Shown here piece after piece: positions 16,338 to 25,712 of a DNA stretch of 55,289 bases (position 1 is the stretch's first letter; the number at the start of each line of letters is the position of its first letter). Source of the DNA: Agrilactobacillus fermenti (GTDB lineage Bacteria; Bacillota; Bacilli; Lactobacillales; Lactobacillaceae); contig NZ_JACGCJ010000019.1 of NCBI RefSeq assembly GCF_021030645.1, positions 1 to 55,289 on the forward strand, given 5' to 3'. Position numbers and translations under genes: made by a program. Below the pieces are notes generated by a model. The model saw only the letters and a list, made by a program, of their open reading frames with translations. It was not told where the DNA came from and ran no database searches.

Positions 16338-18656
16338 ATGACACACTATGACGGACCAGCATTTTACCGCAAGCTTGCACGTTTAAAGCAACGTCATGAG
16401 CAACAGACAAAGGAAATTATTGAAGCACAACCTGATGATGTAACGGTTGTTTCCCCTAAAGCTCAAACGGTAAAACATAGTGCCACAACTACTAAAGAGA
16501 AAAAAGAAACAGATAATGTTGCTGCTTTTAGAAATTTTACGAAGAAACACACAGTTACCTATCACCGGGCCAACCATGAAAAACAATATTATGCTCATTT
16601 ATTAAATCAACTTGAAAAGCCTTTAGAGAGTTATTATTTGCTTGCTGCTTCCGATGTGAGCAATATTTATTATGGCGAAGGTACAAAAACAGACCAAAAA
16701 AGCCAACAAGCAGCAACTACAGCACCAGCAAATATAGTAACAGCTGCACCAGAACCAAAGGAAACAATAAAAACATCGACTGAAACAATGGCTTCTAAAT
16801 CAGTAGATGCCGGGCACACGATTAAATCTGCGAGTTTATTGCACGCGCCGGCAATGTTGGCTAAGCAACCTGAATCGATAACCAAGCAATTGGGGAAGGT
16901 GACGCCAACCAATGTCACGGCAGAATCAGCAACTACAGCGCCAACAATTGAATCAACCGCCAGGGAAGCAGTCGCTAAGCGCCATGAGCACCAAGAAAAA
17001 GATAATGCAGCTATGATTTTAAGCTCTACTGACACATCCCAGATGGAAAATATGGCGAACAACTTAGCAAGGCAAGCAGCAACGACTACCACTGCTAATA
17101 AAGCAACAATTAACGATGTGAAATTTGGCGTTGAGAAGGACCATTTGCCTGAACAGTCGGCTACAGTGAAACATCCAGTAACAGAAGTTGGGACGAGTAA
17201 TCATTCTGATACGCCAACTAAAATTACTGCCTCGGAGACTTATCATGTACCGCCGTTAAATTTATTGCCAGATAAAGACGTGTCACCAGCTTTTGACGCT
17301 GACTCATGGGCTGAACAGCAGCAAAAAACATTAAATGAAACGTTAAATGCCTTTCACGTTAAGGGCAATGTGGTGCGTTACACAATTGGGCCAACAGTGA
17401 CCCAATTCGAAGTCCATTTGGAACGTGGCGTCAAAGTCAATAAAATCACCAATTTAAATGATGATTTAAAATTGGCCTTAGCAGCTAAGGATATTCGTAT
17501 AGAAGCACCAATCCCGGGACGAAATACAGTCGGCATAGAGATTCCGAACCTAAAGTCTCGGCAAGTTCGGTTGTCGGAAGTGCTTGAAACACAGCAATTC
17601 AAATCGAGTTCATCGCCACTAACCATTGCACTAGGTGTTGATTTGTTTGGAAAACCTGTGATTGCTGATATTGCCAAAATGCCGCACGCTTTGATTGCCG
17701 GCTCCACTGGATCTGGTAAGAGTGTATTTATCAATTCACTATTGACTTCGCTAATGTATAAGGCTGACCCTGATCAAGTTAAACTGATTTTAATCGATCC
17801 TAAAGTCGTTGAATTAGCACCATATAACGGCTTGCCACATCTATTGACGCCTGTGATTTCAGATACCCGTGAAGCTTCGGCCGCTCTAGAATGGGTCGTC
17901 ACTGAAATGGAAAAAAGATACGCTCGTTTTGCTAATGCAGGTGTTCGTAATATTCGACAATTTAATGAAAAGGCAATACATAATCAGCAAGCAGGTCTTA
18001 AGATGCCTTATATCGTTGTTATCATTGATGAATTAGCTGATCTAATGATGACAGCTTCTAATGATGTTCAAGATAGTATTGCTCGAATTACGCAAAAGGC
18101 AAGAGCTGCAGGTATTCATTTGATTGTTGCAACTCAGCGGCCTAGCGTGGACGTCGTGACTGGAACAATCAAAAACAATATTCCAACACGAATTGCCTTC
18201 ATGGTTTCCAGTCAAATCGATTCCAGAACAATTTTGGATACTGGTGGTGCAGAGCGCTTGCTTGGCCGTGGTGATATGTTGTATTTAGGCAATGGGCAAA
18301 ACCACCCGATCCGTATTCAAGGGACGTATATTGAATCTGAAATTGATCAAGTCATAGCCGCTGTGAAAGCACAGCGTGAACCTGATTATCAGTTTAAACC
18401 TGATGATTTAGTAAAACGTTCGATAGCTAAGTCTCAAGAAGATGAGTTGATGCCCCAGGTTTTTGAATATTTGGTTCAAGAGAAAACAATTTCGACATCA
18501 AAATTACAACGGATGTTTTCGATTGGCTACAACCGAGCGGCAAACATCATTGATGATTTAGAAGCTAATAATTATGTTGGGCAATCTCAGGGATCTAAAC
18601 CTAGAGAGGTTTATTTTTCACAAAGTGACTTGGATAAACTTCAGGCCAAAAATTAA
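16338..18656 (+). CDS. sftA: soluble FtsK/SpoIIIE-family DNA translocase SftA
   Basis: A 772-residue hexameric DNA pump. Unlike SpoIIIE/FtsK it has no N-terminal membrane helices. The first 90 residues are basic and soluble, followed by a low-complexity Thr/Ala/Lys linker (about 100-290), the alpha/beta motor with Walker A GSTGSGKS near 457 and Walker [10 protein letters not shown] near 560, and a C-terminal winged-helix gamma domain (about 700-772, reading [22 protein letters not shown]) that reads directional DNA motifs. This is the SftA (YtpS) architecture, which moves chromosomal DNA away from the closing septum. The ATG at 16338 follows AGAAAGGGGGAG. murC follows after 29 bases, as in Bacillus. 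Confidence 0.92.
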   Translation: MTHYDGPAFYRKLARLKQRHEQQTKEIIEAQPDDVTVVSPKAQTVKHSATTTKEKKETDNVAAFRNFTKKHTVTYHRANHEKQYYAHLLNQLEKPLESYYLLAASDVSNIYYGEGTKTDQKSQQAATTAPANIVTAAPEPKETIKTSTETMASKSVDAGHTIKSASLLHAPAMLAKQPESITKQLGKVTPTNVTAESATTAPTIESTAREAVAKRHEHQEKDNAAMILSSTDTSQMENMANNLARQAATTTTANKATINDVKFGVEKDHLPEQSATVKHPVTEVGTSNHSDTPTKITASETYHVPPLNLLPDKDVSPAFDADSWAEQQQKTLNETLNAFHVKGNVVRYTIGPTVTQFEVHLERGVKVNKITNLNDDLKLALAAKDIRIEAPIPGRNTVGIEIPNLKSRQVRLSEVLETQQFKSSSSPLTIALGVDLFGKPVIADIAKMPHALIAGSTGSGKSVFINSLLTSLMYKADPDQVKLILIDPKVVELAPYNGLPHLLTPVISDTREASAALEWVVTEMEKRYARFANAGVRNIRQFNEKAIHNQQAGLKMPYIVVIIDELADLMMTASNDVQDSIARITQKARAAGIHLIVATQRPSVDVVTGTIKNNIPTRIAFMVSSQIDSRTILDTGGAERLLGRGDMLYLGNGQNHPIRIQGTYIESEIDQVIAAVKAQREPDYQFKPDDLVKRSIAKSQEDELMPQVFEYLVQEKTISTSKLQRMFSIGYNRAANIIDDLEANNYVGQSQGSKPREVYFSQSDLDKLQAKN

Positions 18657-18685
18657 AAACAAGTAACGTTAGGAGCAGTTTATTC

Positions 18686-20014
18686 ATGGAATTTCAAACA
18701 CAAAAAACGTATTATTTTATTGGGATTAAAGGTACTGGGATGGCCGCATTGGCGTTAATTTTACATGATATGGGACTTAAAGTTGCTGGTTCAGATATTA
18801 CAAAACATACTTTTACACAGCAGCCTTTAGAAGCAGCAGGTATTCCAATAGTTGATTTTGCAACAACCAACTTGAAGTCAGATATGATCGTTATTGCTGG
18901 AAATGCATTTACAGACGACCAAATCGAAATTAAACAAGCTAAAGCAATGAAGTTGCCGTTTTATCGCTACCATGAATTCGTAGGTCATTTAATGACTAAT
19001 TATACGAGTATTGGTGTTGCTGGTACGCACGGTAAAACAAGTACGACTGGACTGTTAGCTCATGTTTTAAGTGGTATCGACAAAACGGCTTACTTGATTG
19101 GTGACGGTATGGGGAAAGGTATTAGAGATGCACGATTCTTTGTTTTTGAAGCTGATGAGTATCGCCGTCATTTTTTAGCCTATCATCCTGATTATTTAAT
19201 TATGACTAATATTGATTTTGATCATCCAGATTATTATAAAGATTTAGATGATGTGGTTTCAGCTTTTCAAACTGAAGCTGAACAAGTCAAAAAAGGTCTA
19301 TTCGTCTGGGGCGATGATGTCAATCTAAAGAAGCTGCACGCTAATGCACCAATATACACATACGGATTACGGGATACCGATGACTTTCAAGCTGTCAACA
19401 TTGAAAAAACAACCGCTGGTTCAGAATTTGATGTACGTCACCAAGGCCAGATAATTGGTCATTTTAAAATTCCATTGTTTGGCCAGCATAACATCTTAAA
19501 TAGTCTTGCAGTCGTTGGCGTCAGTCATCTCGAAAAAATCAATGCAAGTTTATTGGCGCGTGAATTTTTGACTTATCAAGGGGCTAAACGACGGTTTGCA
19601 CAAAAAAATATTGGTGATATGACTATCATTGATGATTATGCACATCATCCTTCAGAAATTAAAGCAACAATTGATGCTGCTCGACAAAAATTCCCAGATA
19701 AAAAACTAATTGCTGTTTTTCAACCACACACTTATTCTCGGCTGAAAGCATTGCTGACTGGTTTTGTCACGAGTTTAAGCAAAGCAGATGTTGTTTATTT
19801 GACAGATATTTTTGGATCTATACGTGAAAATTCTGGCAATATTTCAATTAATGACTTAGCTGATAAATTACCGAATGGTGGAACTGTTTTACAAGTAGCT
19901 GATATGACACCACTATTGCAATATCATAATGCCGTAGTTATTTTTATGGGTGCGGGTGATATTCCAAAATATGAAGTCGCTTATGAAAAGTTATTACAAA
20001 ATCAAGTGAAATAA
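18686..20014 (+). CDS. murC: UDP-N-acetylmuramate--L-alanine ligase MurC
   Basis: A 442-residue cytoplasmic Mur ligase that adds the first peptide residue (L-Ala) to UDP-MurNAc using ATP. The N-terminal Rossmann motif [15 protein letters not shown]-binding GTHGKTSTT near 114 and C-terminal [10 protein letters not shown] near 315 are all present, and length is standard. It lies behind sftA, so wall synthesis and chromosome clearing at the septum are encoded together. AGGAG precedes the ATG. Confidence 0.97.
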   Translation: MEFQTQKTYYFIGIKGTGMAALALILHDMGLKVAGSDITKHTFTQQPLEAAGIPIVDFATTNLKSDMIVIAGNAFTDDQIEIKQAKAMKLPFYRYHEFVGHLMTNYTSIGVAGTHGKTSTTGLLAHVLSGIDKTAYLIGDGMGKGIRDARFFVFEADEYRRHFLAYHPDYLIMTNIDFDHPDYYKDLDDVVSAFQTEAEQVKKGLFVWGDDVNLKKLHANAPIYTYGLRDTDDFQAVNIEKTTAGSEFDVRHQGQIIGHFKIPLFGQHNILNSLAVVGVSHLEKINASLLAREFLTYQGAKRRFAQKNIGDMTIIDDYAHHPSEIKATIDAARQKFPDKKLIAVFQPHTYSRLKALLTGFVTSLSKADVVYLTDIFGSIRENSGNISINDLADKLPNGGTVLQVADMTPLLQYHNAVVIFMGAGDIPKYEVAYEKLLQNQVK

Positions 20015-20035
20015 ATAAGTATTTGGACCGATTAT

Positions 20036-20064
20036 TTGTTTCATCGAATCATATACAATATAAT
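20036..20064 (+). promoter_or_regulatory. promoter of the BI-1 family gene
   Basis: TTGTTT at 20036-20041, a 17-base spacer, and TATAAT at 20059-20064. Confidence 0.7.
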
Positions 20065-20090
20065 TAAGTTATGTAAAAGGGGGCAGTTTT

Positions 20091-20816
20091 ATGCAACAGG
20101 TACCTTCAAAAGAAGTTTACGTCAAAGATGTCGGTTTAAATCGCTTCTTCACTCGAGTCTATAGTTATATGGGTTTGGGTATTGCTATTTCTGCATTGAT
20201 TTCTTTTTTGGCTTTGAATACATTTCGAGATCAGTACAGTCAGCTGTTACAAGAACATCCAATGACACTCTGGATTTTATTTATTGCTGAAATTGCAATG
20301 GTTTTTGGTTTTCGAGCAACCCAGCGGCGATCAACGGCAATTAACTTAGCTTTATTTGCAAGTTTTGCCGCTATTAACGGCCTTGTATTATCCGTAACAT
20401 TGTCGTTTTATAATATTGCAGATATTACGACAGCCTTTGTGACTGCTGCGGCACTGTTTGTTGCTTTGGCAATCGTAGGTTTTGTAACAAAACGGAATTT
20501 ATCACGCATGGGTCAGATGAGTATGGCTTTGTTAATTGGCCTGATTTTAGCATCAGTGATCAATCTATTTATGCAATCTAGTTTCATGCAACTGATACTT
20601 TCTTACGTTGGCGTTTTGATTTTTTCAATGCTGACGGCTTATGATAACCAATACTTGAAGGGTGTCTATTATCAAAGTGTCAACCGTGGTGATTTGTCAG
20701 CAGATGTTAGTTTGAATAATATCGCTGTCATGGGAGCGTTAAATTTATATCTAGACTTTATTAATATTTTCCTGTATATTTTGCAGATTTTTGGCTTTGA
20801 TACGCAAAATAATTAA
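20091..20816 (+). CDS. Bax inhibitor-1 (BI-1/YccA/YetJ) family membrane protein
   Basis: A 241-residue integral membrane protein with seven hydrophobic segments (about 28-47, 60-78, 85-105, 108-130, 138-158, 162-185 and 215-238). This pattern, the GLGIAISALISF-type first helix and the length fit the BI-1 family. YetJ, the Bacillus member, conducts calcium in a pH-dependent way; whether this protein does so is inference. It has its own promoter and terminator and so is monocistronic. AAAGGGGG precedes the ATG. Confidence 0.9.
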   Translation: MQQVPSKEVYVKDVGLNRFFTRVYSYMGLGIAISALISFLALNTFRDQYSQLLQEHPMTLWILFIAEIAMVFGFRATQRRSTAINLALFASFAAINGLVLSVTLSFYNIADITTAFVTAAALFVALAIVGFVTKRNLSRMGQMSMALLIGLILASVINLFMQSSFMQLILSYVGVLIFSMLTAYDNQYLKGVYYQSVNRGDLSADVSLNNIAVMGALNLYLDFINIFLYILQIFGFDTQNN

Positions 20817-20830
20817 TGGCTCAGCTATGT

Positions 20831-20859
20831 CCGGAATAGATTTTTCTGTTCCGGTTTTT
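20831..20859 (+). terminator. terminator after the BI-1 gene
   Basis: CCGGAA at 20831-20836 pairs with TTCCGG at 20849-20854, followed by five T. Confidence 0.85.
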
Positions 20860-20905
20860 ATTTGCTCTAAAATCGGTGATTTTACTTAATTCTAAAATTT
20901 AGAAT

Positions 20906-20933
20906 TTGAATCATCTGTGGGCTCTGATACAAT
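20906..20933 (+). promoter_or_regulatory. promoter of the polA operon
   Basis: TTGAAT at 20906-20911, a 16-base spacer, and TACAAT at 20928-20933 with an extended TG (TGATACAAT). Confidence 0.7.
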
Positions 20934-20959
20934 AATACTAGGAATTATTGGAGGTCAAT

Positions 20960-23623
20960 ATGACGGCAAAAAAACTTTTATTAATTGATGGTAACTCGTT
21001 GATGTTTCGTGCTTTTTTTGCACTGCATAATGCGTTGGATCACTTCACAAATCATGATGGGTTACATACTAATGCAATTTATGCATTTAAGAATATGCTG
21101 GAAACGGTTATTAAACAAGAACAGCCGACACATATTTTGGTTGCTTTTGATGCAGGCAAAACGACTTTTCGAACCGTTAAATATGCGAATTATAAAGGTG
21201 GGCGTGCCAAGATGCCAAGTGAATTGGCAGAACAGCTACCATATATGCGCGAATTTTTAGATAGTTATGGTATTAAATGGTATGAATTAAAGGATTATGA
21301 GGCTGATGACATCATTGGGACGCTCGCTAAAGAAGCTGAAGCTGTTGGCTTTAGTACAACAATTGTTACGGGAGATCGGGACTTGACGCAGTTGACAACT
21401 ACCAAAACTACTGTGCAGGTGACTGTTAAAGGTGTCAATCAACTTGAAACCTATACACCAGCTCATGTTAAAGCAAAACTTGGCATCGAACCGGGTCAAA
21501 TTGTAGATCTTAAAGGTTTGATGGGAGATACTTCTGATAATTATCCCGGTGTGACAAAAGTTGGCGAAAAGACAGCTTTAAAACTTTTAATTCAATTTGA
21601 CAGTATTGATAACTTGTATGCACATATTGATGAATTAAAGCAAAGTAAAATGAAAGAAAATCTGATCAATGATAAAGATCAGGCATATATGAGCCGAGAC
21701 TTAGCGCGAATCAGAACAGATGCTCCGCTCAAAGTTCAACTCGATGACACAATTTATCATGGCCCAGACCAAGCAAAGTTAATTGAGTTCTACAAGGCAA
21801 TGGATTTTAATGCCTTTTTAGCGCAATTAGATGTCACGACAGGGACTGCTACACCGCAAATGCAAAACAATGCAATGTACACGCTATTAAATGGCGATAA
21901 TTTAGATGTGCTTCAGCAATTAAAGCAACCAATCAGTCTAATCATCGAAATGTTAGATGATAATTATCACACCGCAACTTTGGATGGGTTTGTCCTTGGT
22001 AGTGAGGGACATTGGTATGTTTCCAACGATATCAGTTTGTTACAAGAACCGACAATCAAGAGTCTATTAACCGATGCGGCAATCAAAAAATCCGTTTTTG
22101 ATTTAAAACGAACCTATGTGGCTTTAAATCGCTTAGATATCAAATTGGCAGGCGTAGATTTTGATTTATTGTTGGCATCATATTTATTGAATACTAACAA
22201 TAATAGTAATGATTTGGGTGAAATTGCACGATTACATGATTATACGCAAGTTGAAACAGATGAAGCCGTTTATGGTAAAGGCGCCAAGCGACAAATACCA
22301 GCGGACCAGAAACTGTTCTTCACACACTTGGCTAACAAAGCCCGAGCAATCACTGATTTGCGTTTGCCATTAAGTGATCAACTAAAACAACATGCACAAT
22401 GGGATCTTTTCATAGACTTAGAAATGCCATTGGCTATTGTATTGGCCGATATGGAAATTGCAGGAATTACGGTTGATGCTCAGCGCCTCACTACGATGCA
22501 AGGTGAGTTCAAACAGCGATTAGCACAAATCCAAAAAAATATCTATGAAATTGCGGGTACAGAGTTCAATATCAATTCACCCAAACAATTATCTGAAATT
22601 TTATTTGAAAAGTTGCAGTTACCCGTCATTAAAAAGACTAAAACTGGTTATTCTACTTCAGTTGATGTTTTGGAGAAATTACGGTCTGCTTCACCAATTA
22701 TTGATGAAATTTTAAACTATCGCCAAATTTCAAAAATACAATCTACGTATGTTGAAGGTTTGTTGAAACAGATCCATCCTGATCATAAGGTACACACACG
22801 ATATTTACAGACATTAACACAAACTGGTCGGCTATCTTCTGTTGATCCAAATTTGCAGAATATACCTGCTCGTTTAGAAGAAGGCCGCCAAATTCGTCAG
22901 GCTTTTATCCCTAGGCATAAGGACTGGGAGATCTTTTCGTCTGATTATTCTCAGGTTGAATTGCGTGTGCTGGCTCATATTTCGGGTGATGAAAACATGC
23001 AAGCAGCATTTAGGGAAAACCGCGATATTCATGCCAATACTGCGATGAAGATTTTTGGTTTGGATCGCCCAGAACAAGTTACCCCAAATATGCGTCGTCA
23101 GGCAAAAGCAACCAATTTTGGCATTGTTTATGGTATTAGTGATTATGGTCTTTCCCAAAACATTGGTATCACACGGAAACAGGCTAAGCAGTTTATTGAA
23201 GCCTATTTTGAACAATATCCGAAGGTTAAAACCTGGACAGAAGCTATTGTTCAAACAGCTCGTGAACAGGGCTATGTCGAAACTTTGTTACATCGGCGCC
23301 GTTATTTGCCAGATATTCATTCAAAGAATTTCAATCTACGTTCGTTTGCAGAACGCACGGCAATGAATACACCAATTCAAGGAAGTGCCGCTGATATTAT
23401 TAAAATTGCAATGATTCAAATGGCTCAAAAATTGAAAGCTGAAAAACTTCAGGCCACAATGTTATTACAGGTTCATGATGAATTAATTTTTGAAGCACCA
23501 AAGAGTGAACTGCCAATTTTAGAAAAGCTCGTTCCAAGTGTTATGGATTCAGCAATTCAGCTGGATGTGCCTTTGAAGGTTGATAGTGGTCATGGCGCTA
23601 CTTGGTACGATGTTAAAGCATAA
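20960..23623 (+). CDS. polA: DNA polymerase I
   Basis: An 887-residue polymerase for Okazaki-fragment processing and repair synthesis. The 5'-3' exonuclease domain has LIDGNSLMFRAF, DYEADDIIG near 115, DRDLTQL and GDTSDNYPGV. The central 3'-5' exonuclease-like domain lacks the usual acidic DxE motif (the strand reads LIIEMLDDN), so proofreading is probably absent, as in other Bacillus/Lactobacillus enzymes. The polymerase domain has motif A DYSQVELR near 661, the O-helix RRQAKATNFGIVYG and motif C VHDEL near 838. The ATG at 20960 follows TTGGAGGTC. It heads polA-mutM-coaE. Confidence 0.97.
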   Translation: MTAKKLLLIDGNSLMFRAFFALHNALDHFTNHDGLHTNAIYAFKNMLETVIKQEQPTHILVAFDAGKTTFRTVKYANYKGGRAKMPSELAEQLPYMREFLDSYGIKWYELKDYEADDIIGTLAKEAEAVGFSTTIVTGDRDLTQLTTTKTTVQVTVKGVNQLETYTPAHVKAKLGIEPGQIVDLKGLMGDTSDNYPGVTKVGEKTALKLLIQFDSIDNLYAHIDELKQSKMKENLINDKDQAYMSRDLARIRTDAPLKVQLDDTIYHGPDQAKLIEFYKAMDFNAFLAQLDVTTGTATPQMQNNAMYTLLNGDNLDVLQQLKQPISLIIEMLDDNYHTATLDGFVLGSEGHWYVSNDISLLQEPTIKSLLTDAAIKKSVFDLKRTYVALNRLDIKLAGVDFDLLLASYLLNTNNNSNDLGEIARLHDYTQVETDEAVYGKGAKRQIPADQKLFFTHLANKARAITDLRLPLSDQLKQHAQWDLFIDLEMPLAIVLADMEIAGITVDAQRLTTMQGEFKQRLAQIQKNIYEIAGTEFNINSPKQLSEILFEKLQLPVIKKTKTGYSTSVDVLEKLRSASPIIDEILNYRQISKIQSTYVEGLLKQIHPDHKVHTRYLQTLTQTGRLSSVDPNLQNIPARLEEGRQIRQAFIPRHKDWEIFSSDYSQVELRVLAHISGDENMQAAFRENRDIHANTAMKIFGLDRPEQVTPNMRRQAKATNFGIVYGISDYGLSQNIGITRKQAKQFIEAYFEQYPKVKTWTEAIVQTAREQGYVETLLHRRRYLPDIHSKNFNLRSFAERTAMNTPIQGSAADIIKIAMIQMAQKLKAEKLQATMLLQVHDELIFEAPKSELPILEKLVPSVMDSAIQLDVPLKVDSGHGATWYDVKA

Positions 23624-23647
23624 CTTAATAGAACAAAGAGGTGCACA

Positions 23648-24502
23648 ATGCCAGAATTACCCGAAGTAGAAACAGTTCGACGTGGGTTAAAAGCGTTAGT
23701 TGTTGGTAAAAAAATTGTTGACGTCCAAGTTTTATGGCCCAAAATTGTGACTAACGATAGTGAAGAATTTAAGCAGCAGTTAGCGGGTCGGACCATAGAG
23801 GCAATTGATCGGCGTGGAAAGTATTTGTTGTTCCGACTGTCAGGCCATTTGACAATGGTCAGTCATTTGCGCATGGAAGGACGATACTTTTTAAATCAGT
23901 CTGATGAGCCAGTTACGAAACATACCCATGTGATTATTGCGTTTACAGATCGGACACAATTGCGTTACGCAGATGTTCGTAAATTTGGACGGATGACGTT
24001 ATTAAAAACTGGTCAAGAGAATCAGTTGTCTGGAATTCATGCTCTAGGGCCAGAGCCATTATCGCCTGATTTTCAAGTTGCTGATTTTTATCAGAGACTA
24101 CAGAAACATAAAAAAAATATTAAAGCTGTTTTGTTAGACCAGCATACAGTTGCAGGTCTGGGAAATATTTATTGTGATGAAGTACTTTGGTTAAGCAAAA
24201 TCCATCCTTTATTACCAGCAAATCGAGTTACGTTTACTCAAGCTCAATCGTTGCATGCTGCCATCCAAGCAGAGTTAAAAAAGGCTGTGGCTGCTGGTGG
24301 TACCACGATCCGCTCGTATGTAGATGCTAATGGAGATTCAGGACACTTTCAATTTAATCTCCATGTTTATGGTCGTGAAGGGCAACCTTGTGAACGCTGT
24401 GGTGCATTGATCCAAAAAATCAAAGTCGGCGGTCGGGGCACTCATTTTTGCCCGCAAGAACAAGTCTTACCTGCGGATTCAACCATGGCGGTGATTCAAT
24501 GA
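23648..24502 (+). CDS. mutM: formamidopyrimidine-DNA glycosylase MutM (Fpg)
   Basis: A 284-residue base-excision enzyme that removes 8-oxoguanine and cuts the abasic site. After Met removal the N-terminus is PELPEVETVRRGL, with catalytic Pro1 and Glu2; GKYLLF and the helix-two-turn-helix region (AGLGNIYCDEVLW) are normal. The C-terminal zinc finger begins CERCGAL near 252 and reads RGTHFCPQEQ at the end: the fourth ligand, normally Cys (CPxCQ), is Glu. Overall length is normal and the stop overlaps coaE (ATGA), so this looks like a substitution and not a frameshift. Activity is probable but zinc binding may differ. Confidence 0.95.
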   Translation: MPELPEVETVRRGLKALVVGKKIVDVQVLWPKIVTNDSEEFKQQLAGRTIEAIDRRGKYLLFRLSGHLTMVSHLRMEGRYFLNQSDEPVTKHTHVIIAFTDRTQLRYADVRKFGRMTLLKTGQENQLSGIHALGPEPLSPDFQVADFYQRLQKHKKNIKAVLLDQHTVAGLGNIYCDEVLWLSKIHPLLPANRVTFTQAQSLHAAIQAELKKAVAAGGTTIRSYVDANGDSGHFQFNLHVYGREGQPCERCGALIQKIKVGGRGTHFCPQEQVLPADSTMAVIQ

Positions 24503-25104
24503 CTTATATATTAGGTTTAACAGGAAGCATTGCCACCGGAAAAACGACAGTTGCACAAATATTTCGCGATTATGGTTGTCCAATAGTGGATGCCGATAAA
24601 ATCGCACATCAAGTTGTGGCACCAGGCTCTCCCGGCTTAACTAATATTGTCGCTAATTTTGGACCACAAATTCTTAAAGCCGATGGTAGTTTGGATCGCC
24701 AACGATTGGGTGAAATTGTTTTTTCAAATACAGATAAACGGCATTTGCTTGATCGAATCAATGGACAATTGATTCGCCAAGAAATTATGGCCCAGTTAAC
24801 TTCTTGGCAGAAAAAACAAGTGCCATTAGTCATTTTAGATATACCATTATTATACGAATACCATTATGAAAAAATAGTCGATGCGGTCATGGTTGCTTAC
24901 GTGCCACGTGAGCTGCAATTAAAAAGATTGATGGCCAGAGACGGTTTATCTAGGCAAGCAGCAATGAATCGAATCAATAGTCAGCTAGATATTGATACCA
25001 AGTTAGCTCGTGCGGATTATCATACGGATAATACGGGGTCGATAGCCGATTTGAAACAGCAAGTTAAAGCATTTCTTGTAAAACAAGATTTTAGCCCCAG
25101 TTAA
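24499..25104 (+). CDS. coaE: dephospho-CoA kinase
   Basis: A 201-residue kinase that makes coenzyme A in the last step of its synthesis. It has the P-loop GLTGSIATGKTT near residue 6, DADKIAHQVV near 33, and DIPLLYE near 114. The ATG at 24499 overlaps the mutM stop (ATGA), so translation is probably coupled. The longer in-frame reading from 24448 lies inside mutM and is not likely. The polA-mutM-coaE order is the common Firmicutes one. Confidence 0.95.
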   Translation: MTYILGLTGSIATGKTTVAQIFRDYGCPIVDADKIAHQVVAPGSPGLTNIVANFGPQILKADGSLDRQRLGEIVFSNTDKRHLLDRINGQLIRQEIMAQLTSWQKKQVPLVILDIPLLYEYHYEKIVDAVMVAYVPRELQLKRLMARDGLSRQAAMNRINSQLDIDTKLARADYHTDNTGSIADLKQQVKAFLVKQDFSPS

Positions 25105-25119
25105 GCATCGTCATCGTAT

Positions 25120-25164
25120 AAACTTGCAAAGTTAGTCACTTTACGCTATTTTTATTGTAAGTTT
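25120..25164. other. hairpin between coaE and nrdR
   Basis: AAACTTGCAA at 25120-25129 pairs with TTGTAAGTTT at 25155-25164 (one G-U). It lacks a clear T run. It may end the polA-coaE transcript or lie in the nrdR leader. Confidence 0.4.
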
Positions 25165-25218
25165 AAATAATTATTCATTGTAGTTGTTAATCTATGTTGA
25201 AATATAGGAGAGATAATC

Positions 25219-25698
25219 ATGTTATGTCCCCATTGTCATCACAATAGCTCACGAGTCATCGATAGTCGACCAACTGACGAAGGTCGAGTTATTCGGCGCC
25301 GTCGCGAATGTGAAAATTGTGGCTACCGTTTTACGACTTTTGAACGTATTGAACAAACTCCATTACTAGTAATCAAAAAAAATGGGACGCGAGAAGAATT
25401 CAATCGTGAAAAAATATTACGTGGCGTCGTTCGCGCCGCTGAAAAGCGGCCAATTTCAATGGATCAAATGCGCGATTTAGTTGATCAAGTTGAAAATAAA
25501 ATTCGGGCGACTGGCGAGACTGAAGTCAAATCCGGTGAGATTGGTGAATATGTTATGCAACTGCTCGCCAAAATTGATGATGTGGCTTATATTCGCTTTG
25601 CAAGTGTCTATCGTGAATTCAAGGATATGAATGGATTTATGCAGGAAGTTCAAGAGATGATGCATAAAGCTAAACCGGCTAGTGATAAAAAAGAATGA
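25219..25698 (+). CDS. nrdR: transcriptional repressor NrdR
   Basis: A 159-residue regulator of ribonucleotide reductase genes. The N-terminal zinc ribbon ([15 protein letters not shown] and [14 protein letters not shown]) gives two CxxC pairs, followed by an ATP-cone ([20 protein letters not shown]) that senses ATP/dATP. Length is exactly typical. AGGAGAG precedes the ATG. It sits directly before dnaB and dnaI, as in Bacillus, which ties nucleotide supply to replication. Confidence 0.97.
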   Translation: MLCPHCHHNSSRVIDSRPTDEGRVIRRRRECENCGYRFTTFERIEQTPLLVIKKNGTREEFNREKILRGVVRAAEKRPISMDQMRDLVDQVENKIRATGETEVKSGEIGEYVMQLLAKIDDVAYIRFASVYREFKDMNGFMQEVQEMMHKAKPASDKKE

Positions 25699-25712
25699 TT
25701 TGAGGTGACAAA

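Noticed and set aside
16670-17092. 140-codon minus-strand frame rich in Val, Ala and Ser
   Set aside because: It is the antisense of the low-complexity Thr/Ala linker of SftA, so its length follows from biased codons.
16141-20832. Matching AGCTATGTCC / GGACATAGCT sequences near 16145 and 20823 as a mobile repeat
   Set aside because: The match is only about 10 bases and both sit beside terminators; too short to call a repeat family from this window.
20960-23623. PolA without the 3'-5' exonuclease acidic residues as an unusual mutation
   Set aside because: Loss of the proofreading residues in Pol I is ordinary in Bacillus and related Firmicutes.
24448-24510. Frameshift at the end of mutM creating a longer coaE
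   Set aside because: mutM ends at a normal length with an ATGA overlap to coaE, and the coaE start at 24499 gives the standard N-terminus; the missing Cys is better explained as substitution.
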